Assembly: GCA_964459445.1 (NCBI GenBank)
Contig: CAYWMP010000218.1
Span: forward strand, 1 to 8,867
Length of the DNA stretch: 8,867 bases
Reading direction: 5' to 3'
DNA from: CAYWMP01 sp964459445
Lineage (GTDB): Bacteria > Desulfobacterota > DSM-4660 > Desulfatiglandales > HGW-15
Shown: positions 1 to 5,277 of the stretch, in pieces
How the letters are laid out: each line of letters starts with the position of its first letter
How positions within the stretch are numbered: the first letter of the stretch is position 1
Notes under the pieces: model-generated
Databases searched by the model: none
Seen by the model: the letters and a program-made list of their open reading frames with translations, nothing else
What the model was told of the DNA's origin: nothing
Made by a program: the position numbers and the translations under genes

Positions 1-1
1 G

Positions 2-853
2 GAAACAAAAGGCAAAGCATTGGTCACCGGGGCAAGCAGTGGAATAGGTCGTGAAACGGCATTACGATTGGCTGAGGAGGGTTTTGAAGTCATTGTGACA
101 GCCAGGAGGATTGATCGTCTCAATGAGATGGCGGCCGAGAAGGAAGGGATTGTAGCAAAACAGGTGGATTTTTCAGTGCCCGGAGAAACCGAAGAATTCT
201 GCAAATACATATCAGAATTGCCCGAACCTGTAGATGTGCTCATCAACAATGTCGGCTACAGCATACGGGGAGGAATGGAAGACGTTGCCATAGAGGCGGC
301 CCGGCGATTATATGAAGTTAATATATTTTCCATTATCCAGGTCACCCAGGCCTGCTTGCCAGGCATGCGCAAGGCAAGAAATGGGATCATTGTGAATCTG
401 AGCTCTATGGTCGGGAAATTCACCTTTCCTCTGAGCGGGATTTATGCTTCGACTAAATACGCCCTTGAGGGTATAACGGATGCCATGCGTATGGAACTCC
501 AGCCCTTTGGGATCAGGGTTGTGACCATGCGGCCCGGTCCGATTGCTACGGAGTTCAACGAGGCTGCCAATGAACTGACGGGGGATCTCATGGGCAGGAC
601 CGATGAGGATTATAAGCCGGTTTATGGGGCCAATGGCCAGGCCATGGGCAAGTTATTTACCGGGGTTACCATACCGGGCGCTGAAGCGGTTGCGGATGCC
701 ATTATGGATGCCGTCCTTTCAGATGATCCCAAGAGCTTCTATACGGTAGGCTCCATGGCTGAAGACTTCCTGGGGAAGCGTTTTTCGCTGGATGAAAAGG
801 GATTCGATGATTTCATGATGGAAACCTGTGGATTGATGGGGTTGAAGGTTTAA
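2..853 (+). CDS. Short-chain dehydrogenase/reductase (SDR), 5' end cut by window edge
   Basis: This is a classical SDR oxidoreductase using NAD(P)(H) on an alcohol or carbonyl substrate that cannot be named from sequence. The frame is open back to base 2, and the residues before the TTG at 20 (ETKGKA) belong to the usual SDR first strand, so the true start lies upstream and 283 residues are visible. Numbering from base 2, the Rossmann motif TGASSGIG is at 9-16, NNVG (the family's NNAG) at 82-85, the catalytic Ser near 135, and YASTK with catalytic Tyr148 and Lys152. PGPIATEF follows, as is typical. Basic residues after the second strand (ARR) favour NADPH, by inference. The C-terminal extension beyond the core is unassigned. 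The holin-like gene follows after 138 bases of tandem repeats, so shared transcription is uncertain. The family call is firm; the substrate is open. Confidence 0.93.
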   Translation, partial: ETKGKALVTGASSGIGRETALRLAEEGFEVIVTARRIDRLNEMAAEKEGIVAKQVDFSVPGETEEFCKYISELPEPVDVLINNVGYSIRGGMEDVAIEAARRLYEVNIFSIIQVTQACLPGMRKARNGIIVNLSSMVGKFTFPLSGIYASTKYALEGITDAMRMELQPFGIRVVTMRPGPIATEFNEAANELTGDLMGRTDEDYKPVYGANGQAMGKLFTGVTIPGAEAVADAIMDAVLSDDPKSFYTVGSMAEDFLGKRFSLDEKGFDDFMMETCGLMGLKV

Positions 854-895
854 CTGGTTGCTGGTTACTCGTTGCTCGTTGCTGGTTGCGCGTTG
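854..895. repeat. Six degenerate 7-base tandem repeats right after the SDR stop
   Basis: Beginning at the base after the TAA at 851-853, six consecutive heptamers read CTGGTTG, CTGGTTA, CTCGTTG, CTCGTTG, CTGGTTG and CGCGTTG. The period is exactly seven with at most two changes per unit. Heptanucleotide tandem repeats in spacers are known from other bacteria (the STRR families of heterocystous cyanobacteria). Whether this one belongs to a genome-wide family cannot be told from one copy. No protein is encoded here. Confidence 0.85.
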
Positions 896-933
896 GTGGA
901 GCTTGCCTGGGGTTTCGGAATTCAGATATTCAT

Positions 934-973
934 TAATCCCATCACTCCAAGACTCCAATACTCCAGAACCCCA
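934..973. repeat. Degenerate 8-base tandem repeats upstream of the holin-like gene
   Basis: Five octamers, TAATCCCA, TCACTCCA, AGACTCCA, ATACTCCA and GAACCCCA, run head to tail with a shared core of roughly ACTCCA. The first and last units are the most diverged. The array ends 18 bases before the start codon at 992, just upstream of a T run and the ribosome binding site. It differs in sequence and period from the heptamer array 38 bases upstream. Confidence 0.75.
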
Positions 974-991
974 ATTTTTTGAGAGGACCTC

Positions 992-1384
992 ATGCCCGGC
1001 ATTTTAGTTCGTTGGTTGGTGCAGACGGCGGCCATTACATTCGCCGCATACCTACTTGATGGGATTCATGTCGAAGGGTTCTTCAGCGCCTTTTTCGCTG
1101 CCGTCATCTTGGGTATCCTTAATGCCTTTTTCCGCCCCATTCTGATTATTCTCACTCTACCAGTCAATATCCTGACCTTCGGGCTCTTCACCTTTGTCAT
1201 AAACGCCATATTGCTCATGATGGTTTCAGGAGTCATCCCAGGTTTTGAAGTTCATGGGTTTTGGCCTGCAGTTTTTGGATCACTGATCATTAGTCTTGTG
1301 AGTTGGTTCTTGAGTTCCTTTATAAACGAACGGGGCAGGGTGGAGTACATTGATCTCCATAAGCGCAGAAGTCGATGGGAATGA
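992..1384 (+). CDS. Small membrane protein, phage holin superfamily IV / YvlD type
   Basis: This is a 130-residue hydrophobic protein of the family annotated as 'phage holin family' or 'mycobacterial 4 TMS phage holin, superfamily IV' (the YvlD/Phage_holin_4_2 group). Four membrane segments are visible, at about residues 4-22, 28-46, 49-80 (long, possibly a hairpin or two helices) and 88-113. A short basic tail rich in Arg and Lys follows and should be cytoplasmic. The segment LNAFFRPILIILTLPVNI followed by an LTFGLF-like run is the family's typical core. Start choice is supported by GAGAGG at 981-986, five bases before ATG. Most members are chromosomal and not in prophages; no lysis genes or phage genes are nearby, so a lytic role is unlikely here. 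The function of chromosomal members is poorly known. Confidence 0.88.
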   Translation: MPGILVRWLVQTAAITFAAYLLDGIHVEGFFSAFFAAVILGILNAFFRPILIILTLPVNILTFGLFTFVINAILLMMVSGVIPGFEVHGFWPAVFGSLIISLVSWFLSSFINERGRVEYIDLHKRRSRWE

Positions 1385-1459
1385 GGAAACCCAGCGGTTT
1401 AAGTCAACCTAAAACAGTCAATAAGGCTGCTGTTCAGGATTCACCGCCCGCTTCAGTCT

Positions 1460-1499
1460 GCGCTCTATGAGCTACGACCCGACAAGCCGCTAGAGTCGC
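1460..1499. repeat. Stem-loop with a bulged 8-bp stem
   Basis: GCGCTCTA at 1460-1467 pairs with TAGAG-T-CGC at 1491-1499, leaving one bulged T and a loop of 23 bases. The right arm overlaps the left member of the inverted CTCTGCG-type pair, so this hairpin may be part of the same element. Confidence 0.5.
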
Positions 1500-1521
1500 T
1501 GAGGTCGCAGAGAATAGATTT

Positions 1522-1556
1522 CTTTCCATCGCCGCTGAGACACCGGCGATGGAAAG
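1522..1556. repeat. Perfect 13-bp hairpin, 9-base loop
   Basis: CTTTCCATCGCCG at 1522-1534 is followed by the loop CTGAGACAC and then the exact reverse complement CGGCGATGGAAAG at 1544-1556. The stem is GC-rich and uninterrupted. No T run follows (next bases CCACTACG), so it does not look like an intrinsic terminator. It is more like a REP-type palindrome or a structured RNA element. Confidence 0.85.
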
Positions 1557-1634
1557 CCACTACGCCGCTTACGCCGGTTAAAATCTCCAGTGCATGAGTC
1601 AACAATGAAGACTTTGAGTAATTAGGAATATCTT

Positions 1635-1658
1635 CTACCCATAGGGTTTAGATTTTTT
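1635..1658 (+). terminator. Weak terminator-like hairpin with T run
   Basis: ACCC-ATA-GGGT at 1637-1647 forms a short stem, extendable by CTA/TAG with a bulge. It is followed by GATTTTTT ending at 1658. The stem is short for an intrinsic terminator, and the distance from the holin-like gene (over 250 bases) is long. It is recorded as a possibility only. Confidence 0.22.
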
Positions 1659-1718
1659 GCTTTTCGGCGTCCCTGCCTTGCTAAAGCTAATGCGACGGCA
1701 GGTCAACGAAAAACAAAA
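1655..1718. repeat. Long imperfect stem-loop
   Basis: TTTTGCTTTTCG at 1655-1666 matches the reverse complement of CGAAAAACAAAA at 1707-1718 at 11 of 12 positions. Further in, CCTGCC at 1672-1677 pairs exactly with GGCAGG at 1697-1702, and the neighbouring TTGC/GCGAC can extend the stem with a bulge. An AT-rich apex (TAAAGCTAAT) is left. The two paired segments are separated by 4-5 unmatched bases on each side. Confidence 0.65.
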
Positions 1719-1731
1719 TAGAAAAACAAAA
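1708..1731. repeat. 11-bp direct repeat GAAAAACAAAA
   Basis: GAAAAACAAAA occurs at 1708-1718 and again at 1721-1731, separated by TA. The first copy overlaps the right arm of the long stem-loop; the second abuts the CTCTGCG sequence at 1732. This could be slippage in an A-rich tract or a junction duplication. Confidence 0.7.
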
Positions 1732-1799
1732 CTCTGCGAACTTCGCGGCTTTGCGGTGAAGTATTCAGTAATGGCAGTTAATTCTAAATCAAAAAACGT

Positions 1800-3395
1800 T
1801 TGAGAAAGAACGTGACGGATAAAGAGACCAAATACATACTGTCGGTCGATCTGGGTACCTCAGGACCGAAGTCGGCATTGGTTTCAACCAGGGGCGAGGT
1901 CATTGACTGGGAGTTCGAAAAGAACCAGGTGATCCTTTTGCCAAAAGGTGGTGCTGAGCAGGATCCTGATGAATGGTGGCACACCATTGTAAGCACCATG
2001 AAAAAGGTGCTCGGAAAGGGATTGGTTCCTGTTGACAATATTGCAGCCATCTGTTGTTCAACCCAGTGGTCCGGAACCGTCCCTGTGGATAGGGATGGCC
2101 ATCATTTGATGAATGCTGTCATTTGGATGGATTCAAGGGGGAATCCCTATATTAATGAAATCACCGACGGTCTCATCAAGATCGAGAACTACGAACTTCG
2201 AAAGCTTCACAAATGGATCAGATTGACCGGCGGCGCACCGGCCCATTCAGGCAAGGATCCTGTGGGGCACATCCTGCTTCTGAAGAACGAATTCCCGGAC
2301 ATATACAAGTCGGCCTATAAATTCCTCGAGCCAAAGGACTACATTAATCTGCGTTTTACCGGCCAATTTGCTGCGTCCTACGACTCCATTGCCCTCCATT
2401 GGCTGACCGACAACCGGGACATAACGAATGTGAAGTATGACGATCAGCTCATTAAGTTGGCTACCTTCAGCCGCGATAGTTTTCCCGATCTCAAACGCGC
2501 CGTGGACGTCCTGGGACCTATAAAAAAGGAGGTCGCTCAGGATCTTGGCCTGAAAGAAAGCGTCCAGGTGGTCATGGGTACACCCGATATCCCCTGTGCC
2601 GCGATCGGGTCAGGCGCTGTGCAGGATTATGAAGGACACTATTATATCGGTACATCATCATGGCTTTCATGCCATGTCCCTTTCAAGAAGACGGATATTA
2701 TTCACAACATGGCATCGCTCCCTTCGGCAATACCCGGAAGGTATTTCATCGCGAACGAACAGGAAACGGCCGGCGCCTGCCTGACCTATCTCCGCGACAA
2801 CATCCTCTACCATAAGGATGAACTTCTGGCCGAAGAAGAGGTGCCGGATATCTACAAGATTTTTGACCGGATCATTGAAAAGGTACCTGCAGGCAGCGAC
2901 AAAGTCATTTTCACGCCTTGGCTCTACGGCGAAAGAACCCCTGTTGAGGATGCCCATGTCAGGGCAGGGATTTTTAACCAGTCCTTGAATACAACGCGGG
3001 AACATCTTGTAAAGGCTGTTTTTGAGGGGGTGGCCTATAACGGCAAATGGTTGCTCACATACGTGGAGAAGTTCATCAAGCGGAAGATGGACGCTATACA
3101 CATGATCGGAGGCGGCGCCAACTCCGATGCCTGGTGTCAGATCCACGCCGATGTCTTTGACCGAAAAATAAAACAGGTCAAAGATCCCATCCTCGCCAAC
3201 CTCAAGGGCGCAGCATTTCTTGCCGCGGTTTCCTTAGGATACCTCAGCTTTGACGATGTTCCGGCCTTAACCCAGATAGCCAATACCTATGGGCCTAATC
3301 CGGATCATCGCAAAATCTATGACGAGCTTTTCAAAGAATTCCTGAATATCTACAAATGCAATAAAAAGATCTACGCAAGATTGAACAGGATATAG
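1800..3395 (+). CDS. FGGY-family carbohydrate/polyol kinase
   Basis: This 531-residue protein is an ATP-dependent kinase of the FGGY family (xylulokinase/glycerol kinase fold), near the usual length and apparently intact. The N-terminal ATPase lobe opens with VDLGTSG at residues 16-22, then IWMDSRG at 108-114. GTPD at 260-263 supplies the likely catalytic Asp263, and IGTSSW follows. The C-terminal lobe shows GERTP at 377-381, the AVFEGVAYN helix, and GGGANSDAWCQ from 437, the usual adenine-side motif. The start is uncertain. An in-frame stop at 1785 limits it to TTG at 1800, with no good ribosome binding site, or GTG at 1812, preceded by GAGAAAG at a short distance. The PLP lyase gene starts 2 bases after the stop, so the two are almost certainly co-expressed. 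FGGY enzymes phosphorylate sugars or polyols; here the partner suggests an amino-alcohol or amino-polyol (inference). Confidence 0.93.
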   Translation: MRKNVTDKETKYILSVDLGTSGPKSALVSTRGEVIDWEFEKNQVILLPKGGAEQDPDEWWHTIVSTMKKVLGKGLVPVDNIAAICCSTQWSGTVPVDRDGHHLMNAVIWMDSRGNPYINEITDGLIKIENYELRKLHKWIRLTGGAPAHSGKDPVGHILLLKNEFPDIYKSAYKFLEPKDYINLRFTGQFAASYDSIALHWLTDNRDITNVKYDDQLIKLATFSRDSFPDLKRAVDVLGPIKKEVAQDLGLKESVQVVMGTPDIPCAAIGSGAVQDYEGHYYIGTSSWLSCHVPFKKTDIIHNMASLPSAIPGRYFIANEQETAGACLTYLRDNILYHKDELLAEEEVPDIYKIFDRIIEKVPAGSDKVIFTPWLYGERTPVEDAHVRAGIFNQSLNTTREHLVKAVFEGVAYNGKWLLTYVEKFIKRKMDAIHMIGGGANSDAWCQIHADVFDRKIKQVKDPILANLKGAAFLAAVSLGYLSFDDVPALTQIANTYGPNPDHRKIYDELFKEFLNIYKCNKKIYARLNRI

Positions 3396-3397
3396 CC

Positions 3398-4924
3398 ATG
3401 GATCTAGACAAACTACTTGAGAGCAATTTTGTCAAAAACTATCCCAGGATAGCCGGATGGCTTTTCAAGGCGGCAAAATCGCTTCCTTCGGTGCAGAAAA
3501 AAATGCAGGAAGAGTATGAAGAAATCATGAAAGAAATGGAACAGGCGGTGAAGCCCTATAGGGATCGAGCCGTTATCTGTAAGGATCTTCCGAAGGACGG
3601 CATGAAAAGGGAAGAAATACTAAAGGAAATGCAGGCTCTAACCGGCATAGAGGAGTCGAGATGGAAACAGGGGTTTGCTTCGGGCGCCGTTTACCATGGA
3701 GATGATTCCCATATCAATTTTCTTAACGAGGCCTATGCACTAAATTCCCAGAGCAATCCGCTCCATTCGGACCTATGGCCGAGCTGCACAAAATATGAGT
3801 CTGAGATCGTGTCCATGACGGCCAACATGTTAGGTGGTGAAAGGTCCGAAAACGGATCGGAGCCAAAAGAACCGATTTGCGGAGTTGTTTCATCCGGTGG
3901 TACGGAAAGTATCTTGCTTGCCATGAAGACCTATCGCGACTGGGCACGGGCGCGAAAGGGCATAAAAAACCCTGAGATGATTATTCCCGTCACGGCCCAT
4001 GCCGCCTTTGAGAAGGCGGGTCAATACTTCAACATCAAAATCGTTCGTATACCGGTTGATGATCAATACAGGGCGGACGTGGAGGCAGCGAAGAAGGCCA
4101 TAACAAGGAACACCATCGTCATGGTGGGATCGGCCCCGAGTTTTCCGCACGGTATCGTCGATCCGATCCGGGAATTATCAGAACTTGCAAGGAAACGGGG
4201 TATCGGCTTTCACACGGATGCCTGCCTGGGCGGATTTGTGCTTCCCTGGGCTGAGAGGCTTGGATACGGGATTCCTCTTTTTGATTTTCGGGTTCCCGGG
4301 GTTACGTCCATTTCAGCAGACACACACAAATACGGTTATGCGGCGAAGGGAACATCAGTCATCCTTTATCGCGGATTGGAACTCCGACACTATCAGTATT
4401 ACAAGGCAACGGACTGGCCGGGCGGACTCTATTTTTCACCCACTTTTGCAGGAAGCCGTCCGGGGGCCCTTAGCGCAGCCTGCTGGGCTGCCATGTTGTC
4501 CATGGGTGAGCAGGGTTACGTGGAGGCCGCGGATAGGATATTAAAGACGGGCGCCAAGATAAAGGCAGGCATCAAGGAGATTTCCGATCTCCAGGTCTTT
4601 GGCGATCCCCTCTGGGTCATTGCCTTTGGATCCGAAACCCTGGATATCTACAAAGTCATGGAGTTCATGACCAAACGAAATTGGAGTCTAAACGGTCTTC
4701 ACAAACCCCCCTGTGTCCACCTATGCGTCACCTTAAGACACACCCAACCCGGTGTTGCCGAAAGGTTTCTGGAGGATCTTAACCAAGCGGTCGAGCATGT
4801 GAAACAAAACCCAGAGGAGAAGGGTGAGATGGCGCCTGTCTACGGCATGGCCGCCACCATGCCTGATAGGGCCATCGTGGGGGATTTGCTCGAGAAGTAT
4901 ATGGATATGCTGTACAAAACTTAA
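3398..4924 (+). CDS. PLP-dependent sphingosine-1-phosphate lyase-like enzyme
   Basis: This 508-residue fold-type I PLP enzyme is of the group II decarboxylase superfamily. From memory of human SGPL1 it matches nearly end to end: SGAVY, SNPLH.D, SGGTES (166-171, PLP phosphate), AHAAF with ring-stacking His201, and HTDACLGGF with Asp274 and conserved Cys276. SADTHKYGYA carries the Schiff-base Lys311, and AGSRPG and the C-terminal VYGMA are also present. SGPL1 cleaves 2-amino-3-hydroxyalkyl phosphates to a fatty aldehyde and phosphoethanolamine. The N-terminal 70 residues are amphipathic and charged, with no clear membrane helix, unlike the eukaryotic enzymes; peripheral membrane binding is possible. 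ATG at 3398 is preceded by AGGA at 3387-3390. A glutamate or tyrosine decarboxylase is less likely given the lyase-specific motifs. The natural substrate is unproven. Confidence 0.92.
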   Translation: MDLDKLLESNFVKNYPRIAGWLFKAAKSLPSVQKKMQEEYEEIMKEMEQAVKPYRDRAVICKDLPKDGMKREEILKEMQALTGIEESRWKQGFASGAVYHGDDSHINFLNEAYALNSQSNPLHSDLWPSCTKYESEIVSMTANMLGGERSENGSEPKEPICGVVSSGGTESILLAMKTYRDWARARKGIKNPEMIIPVTAHAAFEKAGQYFNIKIVRIPVDDQYRADVEAAKKAITRNTIVMVGSAPSFPHGIVDPIRELSELARKRGIGFHTDACLGGFVLPWAERLGYGIPLFDFRVPGVTSISADTHKYGYAAKGTSVILYRGLELRHYQYYKATDWPGGLYFSPTFAGSRPGALSAACWAAMLSMGEQGYVEAADRILKTGAKIKAGIKEISDLQVFGDPLWVIAFGSETLDIYKVMEFMTKRNWSLNGLHKPPCVHLCVTLRHTQPGVAERFLEDLNQAVEHVKQNPEEKGEMAPVYGMAATMPDRAIVGDLLEKYMDMLYKT

Positions 4925-5037
4925 GACCTCGTTTCGCAACCCCCTTTTCCCTTCTGTTAGATTCCCGCTTACTAAAAGATTTCCACACCAATCGCTTATC
5001 CCAGCACGATTCTATACCACTTCGTATTATTAATGTG

Positions 5038-5069
5038 TTGCTTTGGCCTATTGGGTTCAGTAATATAAT
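5038..5069 (+). promoter_or_regulatory. Possible sigma-70 type promoter for the sensor kinase
   Basis: TATAAT at 5064-5069 is a perfect -10 hexamer. The only -35 candidates are poor: TTGCTT at 5038-5043 with a 20-base gap, or TTGGCC at 5043-5048 with a 15-base gap. If real, it would give a 5' leader of about 200 bases for the kinase mRNA, including the palindrome at 5155. The region is AT-rich, so a chance match is quite possible. Confidence 0.25.
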
Positions 5070-5154
5070 CATAGGGCTTATCCGAAGCGGATTATTTGAA
5101 ATTCATATTCTCACCCAAGATCTCTCATTCAGACACAAAAGCCTATTCGAGTCA

Positions 5155-5166
5155 TGTCATATGACA
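5155..5166. promoter_or_regulatory. Perfect 12-bp palindrome, candidate operator
   Basis: TGTCATATGACA is a perfect dyad 112 bases before the kinase start codon, preceded by another GTCAT at 5151-5155. Dyads of this size are typical of dimeric regulator sites. The regulator cannot be named; autoregulation by the adjacent NarL-type response regulator is one possibility. Confidence 0.35.
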
Positions 5167-5258
5167 AAATGGTTTGACGACAAGCGATTCTGAAATTCAA
5201 ACATTGAATTCCCGGACCAACCAATCCATCCACCTTCAAGATAATTTTGAGAACAAGC

Positions 5259-5276
5259 ATAGGAAACAAAACCTAT
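5259..5276 (+). promoter_or_regulatory. Small hairpin over the kinase ribosome binding site
   Basis: ATAGG at 5259-5263 and CCTAT at 5272-5276 are inverted repeats around an A-rich 8-base loop. The left arm contains the AGG of the only Shine-Dalgarno-like sequence (AGGAAA, 5261-5266). That sequence already lies 11 bases from the ATG, longer than usual. Pairing would hide it or, alternatively, shorten the effective spacing. The stem is only 5 bp. Confidence 0.3.
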
Positions 5277-5277
5277 C

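Larger units (their letters stand above)
1487..1756. repeat. 270-base block bounded by imperfect inverted repeats (~26 bp)
   Basis: The minus-strand reading of 1487-1512 begins CTCTGCGACCTCAGCG and ends in GCGG. The plus strand at 1732-1756 begins CTCTGCGAACTTCGCG and also ends in GCGG. By hand alignment about 20 of 26 positions agree with one gap. The interior holds a perfect hairpin at 1522-1556 and a long imperfect one at 1655-1718. The ends could be terminal inverted repeats of a small non-autonomous element, or two independent copies of a dispersed spacer repeat. From memory, CTCTGCG..GCGGTGAA strings are common in spacers of environmental genomes; this was not checked. No transposase or clear target-site duplication is seen. 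Confidence 0.5.
1385..1799. other. 415-base spacer without genes, rich in hairpins and repeats
   Basis: No convincing coding frame is present on either strand. The stretch holds several stem-loops, an 11-bp direct repeat and two related sequences in inverted orientation, listed separately. A short AAACC/GGTTT stem with a 4-base loop sits at 1387-1400 just after the holin-like stop, but it lacks a T run and is not a convincing terminator. No clear promoter for the kinase gene at 1800 was recognised. Confidence 0.7.
4925..5277. other. 353-base spacer before the two-component genes
   Basis: No coding frame here looks real. The spacer contains an ATCCG-AAG-CGGAT mini-hairpin at 5080-5092, a perfect palindrome at 5155-5166, a possible -10 element, and a small hairpin over the kinase's ribosome binding site. 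No strong intrinsic terminator was seen after the lyase gene. Confidence 0.6.

Noticed and set aside
20..853. TTG at 20 as the true start of the SDR gene
   Set aside because: The TTG codes the Leu inside the conserved first strand (KALVTGASSGIG). The frame is open to base 2, so the gene begins outside the window.
854..973. CRISPR-like array
   Set aside because: The units are 7-8 bases with no spacers, so they are simple degenerate tandem repeats.
992..1384. Prophage lysis cassette
   Set aside because: The holin-type name is a family label. No endolysin, spanin or other phage gene is near, and many family members are chromosomal.
1387..1400. Terminator after the holin-like gene
   Set aside because: The stem is 5 bp with a 4-base loop and no T run follows.
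2667..3146. Minus-strand open frame of 159 codons
   Set aside because: It is antisense to conserved FGGY motifs and shows no domain or ribosome binding site of its own.
4185..4544. Plus-strand open frame of 119 codons inside the lyase gene
   Set aside because: It overlaps the lyase active-site region in another frame; the product is low in recognisable features.
3398..4924. Glutamate or aromatic amino-acid decarboxylase
   Set aside because: The superfamily is shared, but the specific motifs (SNPLH, DACLGGF, SADTHKYGYA, AGSRPG, C-terminal YGMA) point to the S1P lyase branch.
4925..5277. Small coding genes in the spacer before the kinase
   Set aside because: Open frames here are short, mostly continuations of shadow frames from the lyase or kinase gene, with no ribosome binding site or protein-like composition.
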